Source of the DNA: Ignavibacterium sp037440165
GTDB lineage: Bacteria; Bacteroidota; Ignavibacteria; Ignavibacteriales; Ignavibacteriaceae
Assembly: GCF_037440165.1 (NCBI RefSeq)
Contig: NZ_JBBIUQ010000001.1
Location: forward strand, 62,001-126,000
Direction of reading: 5' to 3'
DNA: 64,000 nt
Position numbers and translations under genes: made by a program. This document shows positions 15,982 to 26,055 of the stretch, piece after piece (the first letter of the stretch is position 1; each line of letters opens with the position of its first letter). The notes under the pieces were generated by a model. The model was not told where the DNA came from. It saw nothing but the letters and a program-made list of their open reading frames with translations, and ran no database searches.

Positions 15982-18900
15982 TTAATTGAAATTGTATCTT
16001 ACGCCAAGTTGTATTCTGTAAACATCGAATATAGAAGCCGATGGTTGGAATGTCTTATCAATTAACTTACCACCCACTCTTTGTAATTGATACTTGATTT
16101 TACCTTCTGAGTCAGCGGGATCCGGTACTCTGTTTCTAGTAATAACTACAAGTGGATTAGTAGTTGTGAATACATCACCAACTCCCCATTTTTCGTTCAA
16201 GAAGTTTGTGAAGTTCAATATGTCAACTCTTACCTGTAAGGAATTTTTCTTACCAATAAATTCGCCATAGAATTCCTGGATTAAGCTTAAGTCAGCTCTG
16301 AATACCATAGGCATAAATACAGCACCTCTTTCAGCATATTTACCTCTGTTTTTGCTGAGATAATCGTCCTGCTGAATGAAAGCTTCCCAAGCATCTTTTT
16401 GCTGATCAGCTGAAAAGAGAACATTATTATTTGCATCGGTAATATCTACAAAATTCATTTCAGATTTATCTCTTGGAATATAAATAAGGTCATTAGAGGT
16501 ACCTCCATCACCATTTATATCTCCACTAAATGTATAACTAGCATTTCCTTGAGTGTAAGCTTCCCCGAAAAGAGTAATAGTAGTTGAGCCAAAATTGAAA
16601 TAGTCGAATTTGTAAGAGAAAGCACCAAACACTCTGTGACCAGGTGAATTTAAAGAGAATCCAACTCCCGGATTATTAGGATTACCAGAATGCTGATTGT
16701 TATTCCAGGAACCGAATGCAATTGAACCCGGGTCTACAGTGTTCTTCGCTTCACCGTAGTTGTAACCAGCTTTGAAATACCAGTTATCGCTGAAAGGCTT
16801 TTCCAATGAAGCAGAAACACTCCAGTAATAACCTTCGCTTTGATTCTTAAGAACAATAGCGTTTTGAACTTTATCGTATATTCGTCTGTCATCAACTGTT
16901 GTATTTGGATCATTCACATACCATGGTCTTTGATCCACACCATTAAATTTTGTTTGCGGATCTGCTAAATTCGCATTAATGTAATAAATACCGTTCACAT
17001 CTTTACTATACAATCCTTCAACAGTTGCAATAAATCCAAATGGTAATCGCTGATCGATTCCAAAATTAGATCTCCACAATTGAGGGAATTTGAAATCAGG
17101 ATCAGTCAAAGCAAGTTCGTATCTGGCTGCAGGTGCACCAGTTACATTAATTGGTTTGTAATGATTTGGGTCTGGATGAAATGGTCGATTAGTAATATTA
17201 TCTCTACTTTCGAATCCTGTTAATACACCATTATTACCAATCTGGTTAGAAATCCACACATAAGCTGGTTTACCAGTGAAGATACCTGTTCCACCTCTTA
17301 ACTGAGTTGATTTGTCGCCAAATACATCAAGATTAAAACCAATTCTGGGTGAGAAAAGAATATTTGCATCAGGTAATTTGTCAGTTCTGTATTGTACCGG
17401 AGCTCCGTTTTCATCTCTGAAAATCATCGTATCAACTTCAGGATTGTGATAACCGGTTTCTCCAAAGAAAGGCACATCTACTCTTAAACCGGCAATAACA
17501 TTGAGGTTATCAAATACCTGCCATTGATCCTGAGCATAAGCACCAGTGTACCAGACTTTAAGCGGCTGAATTGGTTTCTCCTGTCCGGGAATGTTTGACC
17601 AACGAACCTGGAATCTTCTTAAAGTAACCGGTGAAGTTGTTCTGTTAGGATTTGCTAAATAATCATTAGCATCATTATAGAAATCTTCTAATGAGTTATA
17701 TACATAGACACTCTGCGAACCAGGGAAGAATACATTCTCTGATTCATATCTTTCAGCGCTTATTCCGAATGTTAAATTGTGTTCACCAAGATAAATACTC
17801 AGGTTGTTTTGTAACTGAAAATTCTTATATCTTAATTCATTGTTCGGTGTAAATGGTTCAAAGCCGAATGTTGTATAAACTGAGCCACCACTCAATATAT
17901 CAACCATCGGGAAGAACTTGCCTCTTGACTCACGACTTTCGTCGTTGTAAGTGTAACCAACTATTAAGTTATTTGACATATTATCAGCAAGTATTGAGTT
18001 CCATTCACCAACTATTGAACGAATATTTTCCATAATCTTATAGTTGGAGTTCTGGAAATTTAATCCAGTCAGATTACTTCTTCTGTTTCCAAAGCCGAGA
18101 GAGCTTGAATTTGAAAGAAGAACATCTGTGAATGAATCGAGATGTGTATATCTTAAGCTTAATTTGTTTTTGTTATCAATGTTATAATCCAGTCTTGCCA
18201 AAAATCTCGTTGAAGGAGTTTCGAAATCATAACCCTGATATGGTCCTGTTTCATAACCAAAATTTGATTTGAGATAATTGCTTAATGCATCAAGATCACT
18301 TGCAAGAACTCTTGTTATATTTCCTCCAACCGGAGTGTTGATATCTGGTCTTGCAATAAAAGTTGTACCCGGTTGAGTGAGTTTATCGTCTTCAAAGTTT
18401 ACAAAAAGGAAAAGTTTGTTCTGAATTATTGGGGCGCCTAATCTCATTCCGAACTGACCAAAATTGAAGGTTCCGGGATTTAATTCTACATCGCCGGCTT
18501 TTGTTCCAACAAAATCATTATTTCTGAAGTTATAATAAACTGAAGCAGAGTATTCGTTAGTACCTGATTTTGTAACTGTGTTAACACCCGCACCAACAAA
18601 GTTTCCGTTACGAACATCAAACGGTGAAATATTAACCTGAATTTGTTCGATAGCATCAAGAGAAATCGGTGCAACACCGGTTCTGTCTCCAGGTAATCCT
18701 GCCAAACCAAATGAGTTATTAAAATAAGAACCGTCAACAGTAATGTTATTTAATCTGTTGTCAATTCCGGCAAATCTTGAATTTCTTCCTACCTGAGGAG
18801 TTAATCTTGTAAGGTCTTCAATTCTTCTGGAAATTGTTGGAAGTGATTCAATATTTTCTTTTCTGACAGTTGTTGAAGTTCCTGTTCTGTCAGATCTGAT

Positions 18901-19296
18901 AATTGCATCTCTTTCTGCAACAACAGTAATATCTTCCAATTGAATTGCTGACTCAGATAATTTAAAGTCAACTTTTAGGTTTTGACCCAATTCTAAATAC
19001 AGATTTTCGATTGACTGGTTGTTATAGCCAACGAAAGAAACTGTTACTTTATATGGACCGCCAACACGCATACCTGTAATATTAAACTTACCATCAGCAC
19101 GTGTTGAAGTTCCGTATTGCGTTCCTGATGGAACATGCAATGTTATTATATTGGCTCCAGGTAATGCTTCACCTTTATCATCTGTTACTGTTCCGTACAT
19201 ACTGGAAGTAGTAACAACCTGTGAATAAGCATTCTGGAAGAAACCAATAAATGCTGCCAGAAACACAATAGAAAGAATCAGTTGAAGTTTTCTCAT
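15982..19296 (-). CDS. TonB-dependent outer-membrane receptor with carboxypeptidase-regulatory-like domain
   Basis: From ATG 19296 (AGGAG just upstream; an in-frame ATG at 19353 lacks one) the product is 1104 residues. A signal peptide ending NAYSQ is followed by a CarboxypepD_reg-like domain (YGTVTDDKGEALPGANI, about residues 30-110). Next come a plug region (RIEDLTRLTPQVGRNSRFAGIDNRLNNITVDG) and a long beta-barrel with many aromatic strand ends, closing YRIQLGVRYNFN. Such 'OmpA-related/Oar-like' receptors import or bind large substrates using TonB energy; the substrate cannot be told. No SusD partner is adjacent, which argues against a canonical glycan-uptake locus. Confidence 0.92.
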   Translation of the reverse strand: MRKLQLILSIVFLAAFIGFFQNAYSQVVTTSSMYGTVTDDKGEALPGANIITLHVPSGTQYGTSTRADGKFNITGMRVGGPYKVTVSFVGYNNQSIENLYLELGQNLKVDFKLSESAIQLEDITVVAERDAIIRSDRTGTSTTVRKENIESLPTISRRIEDLTRLTPQVGRNSRFAGIDNRLNNITVDGSYFNNSFGLAGLPGDRTGVAPISLDAIEQIQVNISPFDVRNGNFVGAGVNTVTKSGTNEYSASVYYNFRNNDFVGTKAGDVELNPGTFNFGQFGMRLGAPIIQNKLFLFVNFEDDKLTQPGTTFIARPDINTPVGGNITRVLASDLDALSNYLKSNFGYETGPYQGYDFETPSTRFLARLDYNIDNKNKLSLRYTHLDSFTDVLLSNSSSLGFGNRRSNLTGLNFQNSNYKIMENIRSIVGEWNSILADNMSNNLIVGYTYNDESRESRGKFFPMVDILSGGSVYTTFGFEPFTPNNELRYKNFQLQNNLSIYLGEHNLTFGISAERYESENVFFPGSQSVYVYNSLEDFYNDANDYLANPNRTTSPVTLRRFQVRWSNIPGQEKPIQPLKVWYTGAYAQDQWQVFDNLNVIAGLRVDVPFFGETGYHNPEVDTMIFRDENGAPVQYRTDKLPDANILFSPRIGFNLDVFGDKSTQLRGGTGIFTGKPAYVWISNQIGNNGVLTGFESRDNITNRPFHPDPNHYKPINVTGAPAARYELALTDPDFKFPQLWRSNFGIDQRLPFGFIATVEGLYSKDVNGIYYINANLADPQTKFNGVDQRPWYVNDPNTTVDDRRIYDKVQNAIVLKNQSEGYYWSVSASLEKPFSDNWYFKAGYNYGEAKNTVDPGSIAFGSWNNNQHSGNPNNPGVGFSLNSPGHRVFGAFSYKFDYFNFGSTTITLFGEAYTQGNASYTFSGDINGDGGTSNDLIYIPRDKSEMNFVDITDANNNVLFSADQQKDAWEAFIQQDDYLSKNRGKYAERGAVFMPMVFRADLSLIQEFYGEFIGKKNSLQVRVDILNFTNFLNEKWGVGDVFTTTNPLVVITRNRVPDPADSEGKIKYQLQRVGGKLIDKTFQPSASIFDVYRIQLGVRYNFN

Positions 19297-19490
19297 AGGT
19301 TTCTCCTGTTTTGTTTTTTTTAAAGAGTTAATTAAGGTATTTTTATTCGACACACTAGATTTTTGGAAAAATTATTAATCTTCAAATCAAACTTATTCAT
19401 CAATCTTTTAATGGCAAAAAACTTATAAAAAATTAATAATTTCTTAATTACTTAAAGATTTTTATTGTTAAAATTATTTTCTTATTTTTC

Positions 19491-20843
19491 TTACCGATTG
19501 TACTTTAAATCATTTTCATTCAATTGGAAAGAATAGATTACATTTCCGTTTACATCATAGAAATTACATTCCAAAGTCCTGTTTTTTCTCGGACCGCTTA
19601 CGGTAATCTTTGCAAAATTATGCTGATCAATAGATTGACTGATTCTGTATGGATTATTCTCATCTTTTCCCGGAGAAACTCCAGCTGTTAATGATGAAAC
19701 TGTTATATCATACAAAGGATAAGATTTTTCTCTTTCAAGTTTAGAAATTTCTGAGTGATGTCGGTCACCAGAAAGAAATATCACTCCCTCGATTTTATTC
19801 TTTTCAATTAATGACAGTAATTTTTCTTTTTCTAGCTTATACATCTCATAAGTTTCAATTCCCCTTCCCATTACAGGATTTAGTACTTGATTTCCAACAG
19901 CAACAAATTTGAAAGGTGCTCGGCTGGTAACCAGATTATCAATTAACCACTGAATTTGTTCATCGCCAAGATAGGGTTTGTTCTCATCTGCCAAATTATT
20001 TGGGGCTCTGAAATAACGATTATCCATTAAAAAGAAATCAACATCAGCCCATTGAAAATAAGTTGTGATGCCGGCATTTCCGTTTACACCAAATGATGGA
20101 TTAGCCCAGAAAAGTTTGAAAGCTTCGAGAGTTTTATCTTTATTCCAGAATCCTCTATCGCTGTTGTTAGGACCAAAGTCGTGGTCATCCCAAATTGCAT
20201 AATGATGCACTGAGCCAAGAAGCGGCTGCAATTCCGGGAGTGAGCGCGTGTGAGTAATTCTGTGAAGTATGCCAAACCAGGAATCCCAGTCAGCTTCTCT
20301 TAAATAGTAATTATCTCCCAGCCACAACATAAAATCCGGTTTAGATTTGTAAATGCTTGTAATTATCTGATAATCACTTCCATAAGGTTTTTTCGGTCTA
20401 TCATATTTTTCTTCATTAACATAAAAGCAACTTCCGGTAACAAAACTGAATTCCGGAGGGTCTTCACGCCATTGCCAAAGCTTCTGAGTTTGAAATTTCA
20501 GATCATAATTTATCTGAACTTTTTCGTTATTTATATACAACTCATAATTATAAACTTCACTTGGTTCAAGATTGTCTGCGACTAATTTTGCTGTAAAACC
20601 ATTTTGACTAAAAGTTTTGAATTTATCGGTTGTGAATTTTGAATCAGGATTTTTTGTGTTCCAATATTTTATAAATACTTCAGCTTCCGAATTAGTTTGT
20701 ACCCAAAATCCAACTTCCCTCATAGCAGAATAACCAACCATTGGTCCTGATTGCAGTAGAGATTGAGAAAATAAAATTTGTGAATATGAGATTATTAAGA
20801 GTAATAGAGAATAAATTGTAATTTTTCGTTGGCAGAATTTCAT
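19491..20843 (-). CDS. PhoD-like metallophosphatase (alkaline phosphatase D family)
   Basis: This 450-residue protein has an N-terminal signal peptide (hydrophobic residues 9-26). A fibronectin-like N-domain spans about residues 30-125. The PhoD metallophosphatase core carries TGSCFY, WLGDNYYLREADW, IWDDHDFGPNNSD and FLSGDRHHSE. These Asp, Asn and His residues bind the Fe/Ca cluster in PhoD. It would hydrolyse phosphodiesters or monoesters in the periplasm or outside. GAGG precedes the ATG. It lies upstream of the TonB receptor gene on the same strand, 194 bp away, and diverges from another phosphohydrolase gene. Confidence 0.88.
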   Translation of the reverse strand: MKFCQRKITIYSLLLLIISYSQILFSQSLLQSGPMVGYSAMREVGFWVQTNSEAEVFIKYWNTKNPDSKFTTDKFKTFSQNGFTAKLVADNLEPSEVYNYELYINNEKVQINYDLKFQTQKLWQWREDPPEFSFVTGSCFYVNEEKYDRPKKPYGSDYQIITSIYKSKPDFMLWLGDNYYLREADWDSWFGILHRITHTRSLPELQPLLGSVHHYAIWDDHDFGPNNSDRGFWNKDKTLEAFKLFWANPSFGVNGNAGITTYFQWADVDFFLMDNRYFRAPNNLADENKPYLGDEQIQWLIDNLVTSRAPFKFVAVGNQVLNPVMGRGIETYEMYKLEKEKLLSLIEKNKIEGVIFLSGDRHHSEISKLEREKSYPLYDITVSSLTAGVSPGKDENNPYRISQSIDQHNFAKITVSGPRKNRTLECNFYDVNGNVIYSFQLNENDLKYNR

Positions 20844-21140
20844 ATTATCCTCATAAAAAATTATTAAAGATTACATCACAACAGTTTGAAAATATTTTCA
20901 TACAGAAAAACATAATGCGTGAATAAATCTGCAAAAGTGCATAAAATTTTCTTTATAAAGCTAATTGAATTATGCTAAAGTTTAAAGAATAATCGTCTGA
21001 ATTTTAGTATGTAATCTATGCTGCCCAAAATGAAAAAGTTTATAAGAATTTAACTGATTTTGAAAATTTTTTTATTTTGAGTCTCATTTAAATTCAGTCT
21101 AAAAAACTATTTTAACATTGTAAATTTTAAGGGAATTTGT
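20844..21140. other. Divergent intergenic region between two phosphohydrolase genes
   Basis: This 297-bp, very AT-rich gap separates the PhoD-like gene (minus) from the ENPP-like gene (plus), so it must hold both promoters. I see no hairpin, repeat or small gene. No convincing -35/-10 pair stands out. Confidence 0.5.
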
Positions 21141-22376
21141 ATGAAAAATTTATTTAGAAGATTTTCAGTTTTATTTTTTGTAATAATTCTTAATTATGCT
21201 AGTCTTTATTCGCAGAATATTCCATACACAATCCTGATTTCTTTCGATGGATTCAGATGGGATTATACCAGCAGAGGCATAACACCTAATTTTGATTACA
21301 TTGAAAAAAATGGCGTCAAAGCACTCTCACTTAAACCGTCATTTCCTTCTATAACTTTTCCGAATCACATTTCCATTGTTACTGGAATGTATCCACAGAA
21401 TCACGGAGTTATAGCTAACACAATGTACGATCCTGTTACAGAAAAACTCTATCAGCTTCGTGATACTTTTGAAGTTCGTAACCCTTATTGGTACAAAGGA
21501 GAATTTATCTGGGAAACTGCTAAACGACAGGGAGTTAAAACTGCAAGTTACTTCTGGCCTGGCTCAGAGATGATTCTTGCCTATCGAAGACCTGATTATT
21601 ATGAGAAGTATGAGCACGATAGAGATTATATTGAAAGGATAAATGGTGTAGTCAATTGGCTCAAACTGCCATTCAACGAACGACCCAAATTCATAACTCT
21701 CTATTACGATTTAACTGACAGCGAAGGTCATCGCTTTGGTCCAAATTCACCTCAAGTTAATGCAGCAGTTTCAAAACTTGATTCACTGATTGGAATATTA
21801 TTTAATAAGCTTGATGAAATAAACATGCGCGATAGCGTTAACATCATAATAGTTTCTGATCATGGAATGACTGAAATTTCAAGCGAGAGATATGTAAACA
21901 TTGAAGAGATTGCTGATAATCCGAACTGTAAATTTATTAATCGTGGGGCTTTGATGAATATCTTCATTAAAAACAAAAATGAAGTTGAAGATGTTTATAG
22001 GAAACTTAAACAGCACGAAAATCATTATAAAGTTTATAAACCGGAAAATATCCCCTTACACTATCATTTTAATTACAATCATCTTATCGGAGATTTATTT
22101 GTACTTGCTGAGCCAGGCTGGTCTGTCGGAACTAATAAGGATAAGGACAGAATGAATGATTACAAAGGTGGAAATCATGGTTTTGATAATTCATTCATAG
22201 AGATGCATGGAATATTTTATGCAATTGGTCCTTCATTCAAAAAAAATTATAAAACCGGAACTATTGAAAACATCAATATCTATCCTTTGCTTTGTAAAAT
22301 TATGAACATAAAACCCAAACAAAATATTGATGGCAAATTTGAAAATATAGAATTCATTCTTAAAGAAAAGGAATAA
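21141..22376 (+). CDS. Ectonucleotide pyrophosphatase/phosphodiesterase-type phosphohydrolase
   Basis: A 411-residue secreted protein of the alkaline phosphatase superfamily, with a signal peptide at residues 1-24. Metal and catalytic motifs are ISFDGFRWDY (Asp of zinc site 1), SFPSITFPNHISIVTG with the nucleophilic Thr in TFPNH, YYDLTDSEGHRFGP (Asp and His), VSDHGMTE and GNHGFDN. This order is that of ENPP enzymes, which cleave nucleotide or phospholipid diesters using two zincs. GGGA precedes the ATG. The next gene begins 6 nt after the stop. Confidence 0.92.
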   Translation: MKNLFRRFSVLFFVIILNYASLYSQNIPYTILISFDGFRWDYTSRGITPNFDYIEKNGVKALSLKPSFPSITFPNHISIVTGMYPQNHGVIANTMYDPVTEKLYQLRDTFEVRNPYWYKGEFIWETAKRQGVKTASYFWPGSEMILAYRRPDYYEKYEHDRDYIERINGVVNWLKLPFNERPKFITLYYDLTDSEGHRFGPNSPQVNAAVSKLDSLIGILFNKLDEINMRDSVNIIIVSDHGMTEISSERYVNIEEIADNPNCKFINRGALMNIFIKNKNEVEDVYRKLKQHENHYKVYKPENIPLHYHFNYNHLIGDLFVLAEPGWSVGTNKDKDRMNDYKGGNHGFDNSFIEMHGIFYAIGPSFKKNYKTGTIENINIYPLLCKIMNIKPKQNIDGKFENIEFILKEKE

Positions 22377-22381
22377 CTACT

Positions 22382-23647
22382 TTGAGCTTATTAAATCTAT
22401 CATATATAAAGACCAAAATTAAAAATGGACTCGAAGTAATAATTCATCAGGATAAGTCCTTACCTTTAGTTGCGGTTAACATTTGGTATAAAGCAGGTTC
22501 AGCTAATGAAAAACCGGACAAAACCGGTCTTGCTCATCTGTTTGAACATATGATGTTTCAGGGATCTGAGAATGTTGCGAAGGAAATGCACTTTAAATAC
22601 ATTCAGGAAGCCGGTGGAATACTTAATGGTTCGACAAGTTTTGACCGAACGAATTATTATGAAAAACTTCCTTCGAATGCTCTGGAAACTGCATTGTGGC
22701 TCGAAAGTGACAGAATGGGATTTCTGCTGAAAGCGCTTGATGAAAGTAAACTTGAGAATCAGAAAAGTGTTGTGGTAAATGAACGGCTTGAAAGATATGA
22801 TAATCAACCTTATGGACTTGCGTGGGAATTAATTGTTAAAAATCTTTTTCCTGAAGGTCATCCTTACAGCTGGCCAACAATTGGGTTCAAAAAAGATATC
22901 GAAAGCTTCTCTCTTGATGATGTGATTAATTTTTTTAAGTTGTACTATTCTCCTTCGAATGCAACATTGGTTATTGCTGGTGATGTTGATATTCAGGAAG
23001 CAATTATTCTTGTAGAAAAATATTTTGGTGAAATACCTTCCTTCGAAACTCCAGCTTTTCCTCAGACAGAAAACTTTTCTTTAGCAGAAAATCTTTATGT
23101 TGAACACAAAGACAATGTTCAGCTGCAAAGGTTGTATCTTGCATTTCCAACTGTAAAATGTTATCAGCCATGTGATGCTGAGTATGAAATCCTTTCTGAT
23201 ATTTTAAGCGGTTCAAAAAACAGTCGCCTGAATAAAAGATTAGTTTTCGATGAACAGATTGCTCAGGATGTTTCTGCTTTTCAGTTCGCCGGCAAATATG
23301 GCGGAATGTTTATTATTGTTTCAACTGCAAAACCAGGTGTTAAATTATCAGAACTTAAACAAAAAATATTTGAAGAGATTTCTCTGATTGTTTCAAATGG
23401 AATTACAGAAAAAGAATTTATCAAAACACAGAATGGAATTAAATCAAACTTTATCTCAGCAATGCAGAATATAGATCACATCGCTGATCATTTGAATCAT
23501 TACAATTTTTATCTCGGTGAACCCAACTCTTTTGAATTTGATATTAACAGATATCAATCAGTAAATCCAGATGATGTTCAGAAAATAGCTAAAGACTTAA
23601 TAAGCAAAAATTATCTTGAGCTTAACATTATTCAGAAAGAAAATTAA
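22382..23647 (+). CDS. M16 family zinc peptidase, catalytic subunit
   Basis: A 421-residue pitrilysin-family protein. The inverted zinc motif HLFEH lies at residues 52-56 (H52, E55, H56) and the third ligand is a Glu in VVVNERLERYDN. It starts with TTG, backed by AAGGAA about 9 nt upstream, and no closer ATG exists. No signal peptide is visible. It is followed with no gap by a second M16 gene. Two-subunit bacterial M16 peptidases combine a catalytic and a non-catalytic subunit in this manner, degrading small unfolded peptides. Confidence 0.93.
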   Translation: MSLLNLSYIKTKIKNGLEVIIHQDKSLPLVAVNIWYKAGSANEKPDKTGLAHLFEHMMFQGSENVAKEMHFKYIQEAGGILNGSTSFDRTNYYEKLPSNALETALWLESDRMGFLLKALDESKLENQKSVVVNERLERYDNQPYGLAWELIVKNLFPEGHPYSWPTIGFKKDIESFSLDDVINFFKLYYSPSNATLVIAGDVDIQEAIILVEKYFGEIPSFETPAFPQTENFSLAENLYVEHKDNVQLQRLYLAFPTVKCYQPCDAEYEILSDILSGSKNSRLNKRLVFDEQIAQDVSAFQFAGKYGGMFIIVSTAKPGVKLSELKQKIFEEISLIVSNGITEKEFIKTQNGIKSNFISAMQNIDHIADHLNHYNFYLGEPNSFEFDINRYQSVNPDDVQKIAKDLISKNYLELNIIQKEN

Positions 23648-25000
23648 ATGACAATGAACAGAACGAAACCCGAATTAAAAAATGAAATAAAATTCCGGCT
23701 GGATAACATTGCAACTTATACATTATCAAATGGTTTGAAACTATTTTATCTGAGAAAAGAAAAACTTCCGATGATAAGATTAAATTTTGTTATTGAGTCC
23801 GGAGGAAAATTTGATGCTCTTGCAAGTCCCGGCACAGCACGGCTGACTTCACAAACTATTGATGAAGGAGCTGATGGTTTATCAGCTCTTGAATTGAGTG
23901 ATGAATTTGATTTGCTTGGAACTGATTTCAGCATATCTGCAGATAATGATTTTATTATTTTTTCTCTTCAGTCACTTACTGAAAATTTTTGTAAATCCAT
24001 TGAACTACTCTCAAAAGTAATACTCAAACCAGACTTTCCCGGAAAAGAATTTGAAAGAGAAAAGAAAAAATTAACTGTAAGCATAATGCAGTTAAAAGAT
24101 GATCCTGAGATGATTGCCGAACAGATTTTTGATAAAATTATTTTTGGTAATCACTACTATGGATTGCCTGTTCGTGGTTATCTCGGTAGCGTCGAAAATA
24201 TTAATCTTAATGATATAAAAAATCATTATCAGAAACATTTCAAAGCAGAAAATTCATTTATAGCTGCTGCCGGCAATATTCCTTACGAAGATTTTTTTCA
24301 TTCAGCGGAAAAATATTTTAATACTTTACCTTCGTCATCTGAAAAAATATTGCTGCCGGAATCAATTGAAGCTTCGGATAAAAAAGTATTTGTGTATAAT
24401 AAACCAGATTCAGTGCAAACGGAAATTCGGATTGGATATCTTTCAGGAAGAAGAAACCTTTCTGATTACTTCAGCAAACTTTTGTTGAACACAATTTTTG
24501 GTGGACAATTTAATAGCCGATTGAATTCTAACCTTCGTGAGAAGAAAGGATTTACTTACGGAATACATTCACAATTTATTTATTATAAAAATTCCGGTTA
24601 CTTTTCAATCAGTACTTCTGTCAGTTCGGAAAATACTTTTGAAGCAGTAAAAGAAATCCTTTCAGAAATTCAGAATCTTGAAAAAGGTGTAACTAAAGAG
24701 GAACTTGAGTTTGCCCAAACATCACTTACAAGAAAATTTCCTTTGAACTTTGAGAACTATCGGCAGTTGACTTCAAATTTATCAGCACTTGCAATTCACC
24801 AATTGCCGTTAAGTTATTTCAATAATTATCTGCAAAATCTAAATACAGTTACTCTGTACCAGGTAAATGAGCAGGCAAAAAAATTATCTCAGGCAGATAT
24901 GAAAATAATTCTGGTTGGGAATAAAAACACTTTTGAAAATGATTTTAAGAATAATGGTTTTGAGTTAATGAATGTAAATGAAAAAGGAGAAGTTTTATAA
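23648..25000 (+). CDS. M16 family protein, non-catalytic partner subunit
   Basis: A 450-residue M16-fold protein starting immediately after its partner's stop codon. At the place where HxxEH should be, it has ASPGTARLTSQTIDEGADG, so the zinc ligands are missing. The rest of the fold is intact, including the R/Y pair of the C-terminal half in NSRLNSNLREKKGFTYGIHSQF. This matches the known division of labour in heterodimeric M16 peptidases, where this subunit supplies the Arg-Tyr substrate clamp. It is not a pseudogene: the frame is open and the fold conserved. Confidence 0.9.
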   Translation: MTMNRTKPELKNEIKFRLDNIATYTLSNGLKLFYLRKEKLPMIRLNFVIESGGKFDALASPGTARLTSQTIDEGADGLSALELSDEFDLLGTDFSISADNDFIIFSLQSLTENFCKSIELLSKVILKPDFPGKEFEREKKKLTVSIMQLKDDPEMIAEQIFDKIIFGNHYYGLPVRGYLGSVENINLNDIKNHYQKHFKAENSFIAAAGNIPYEDFFHSAEKYFNTLPSSSEKILLPESIEASDKKVFVYNKPDSVQTEIRIGYLSGRRNLSDYFSKLLLNTIFGGQFNSRLNSNLREKKGFTYGIHSQFIYYKNSGYFSISTSVSSENTFEAVKEILSEIQNLEKGVTKEELEFAQTSLTRKFPLNFENYRQLTSNLSALAIHQLPLSYFNNYLQNLNTVTLYQVNEQAKKLSQADMKIILVGNKNTFENDFKNNGFELMNVNEKGEVL

Positions 25001-25049
25001 AACTTTTATTTCATTAAACTGACTTTACGAATTCAAAAAACTATCGAAA

Positions 25050-26048
25050 CTACTTTAATAACTCAGTTGCGGAAACAAATTTGTATCCGATTTTCCGATA
25101 TGCAGGTATGAGAGGAAGAAGTTCATTAAAATTTTTGCTGACAATTAAAATTATTTTCGATTCATTCTTATTCATTGTTTTTATCAATTCACCGAAAGCA
25201 TTTGTTGTGCTTCTTGAGTATGTTGCAAGCATATCAAAGCGGCTCAACTTAACATAAAAAACTTTTCGCCATTCAAGTTCTTTAATTATAAATTCTTTTA
25301 TCTCGGAAATGTATAAATCAGAATTATCGTCAACTGTAATAAAAGCTGCCGATGGAAAATTTTTGAAAAGATTTTCGAAAGATTTTTTATTTCGCCTTAA
25401 ACCATAACTTTCATCAATTTTAAAATTCAGGTCGTTAACTTCATCATTCAAAAGCAAAGCATATCTCTTCCCGGCAGCTAAAATTTTGCCAGCAAATTTT
25501 TTTGATTCTTTTGATGGTGTTAACAAGAATATTATCTGCTCCGGTGTGTTGAGTAGTGAGGAATTGTCCAAAGTAAAATCAATATTATAAACAACAAAAC
25601 CTATACGACCTTTTTCTCTGATGATATTTTTATCACTGACAAATTCAGCGGTAATAACAGATTTTTTATCAATCAGGATATTTGTAATTACTTTTCCGTT
25701 GGGAGTTTCTTCCCTGCTTTTTATTTCTGCAGTAGTTGGAAAGAATAAATTTTCGATTTCCAGAAGAAGTAATGAAACAGGAACATCGCTATAGACTCTA
25801 ACTAAGTATGAAGAATCAGCAGGATTCTTTTTGTCTTTTTTTATTGAAATGAAATCAGAAGTAATGCCGTAATTTCTTAACGACTGTTTAAATAAAGAAT
25901 CGGCTTCAATGAAAGTTATATCTTTTTTCTTTAATTCAGGTTTCTGTTTTGAAATGTAGCGGTCAACAACTATAACCAACATCAGAAAAATTATTGAAAC
26001 AGCAAATAAATAAAGCGCCGATTTAGACAAATCAATTTTACTAAACAT
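25050..26048 (-). CDS. Membrane-anchored protein, possible degenerate divergent polysaccharide deacetylase (YibQ-like)
   Basis: From ATG 26048, 8 nt after the enoyl-CoA hydratase stop, the product is 332 residues. The open frame extends 38 codons upstream into that gene and is discounted. One transmembrane helix lies at about residues 11-32. A mixed domain follows (residues 35-160). The C-terminal half ends SKIILIVSKNFNELLPLIPAYRKIGYKFVSATELL, which resembles the last strands of divergent polysaccharide deacetylases ('..l..lp.l..kGi.lVp.sel'). I see no metal-binding His/Asp set, so enzymatic activity is doubtful. Function unknown. Confidence 0.5.
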   Translation of the reverse strand: MFSKIDLSKSALYLFAVSIIFLMLVIVVDRYISKQKPELKKKDITFIEADSLFKQSLRNYGITSDFISIKKDKKNPADSSYLVRVYSDVPVSLLLLEIENLFFPTTAEIKSREETPNGKVITNILIDKKSVITAEFVSDKNIIREKGRIGFVVYNIDFTLDNSSLLNTPEQIIFLLTPSKESKKFAGKILAAGKRYALLLNDEVNDLNFKIDESYGLRRNKKSFENLFKNFPSAAFITVDDNSDLYISEIKEFIIKELEWRKVFYVKLSRFDMLATYSRSTTNAFGELIKTMNKNESKIILIVSKNFNELLPLIPAYRKIGYKFVSATELLK

Positions 26049-26055
26049 TAATACT

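Noticed and set aside
15982..20843. TonB receptor and PhoD phosphatase as a phosphate-scavenging or glycan-utilisation locus
   Set aside because: No SusD, regulator or transporter partner is present and the two genes are 194 bp apart; a link cannot be supported from sequence.
23648..25000. Second M16 gene as a pseudogene because the zinc motif is missing
   Set aside because: The frame is complete and the fold is conserved; loss of HxxEH is normal for the non-catalytic subunit of this family.
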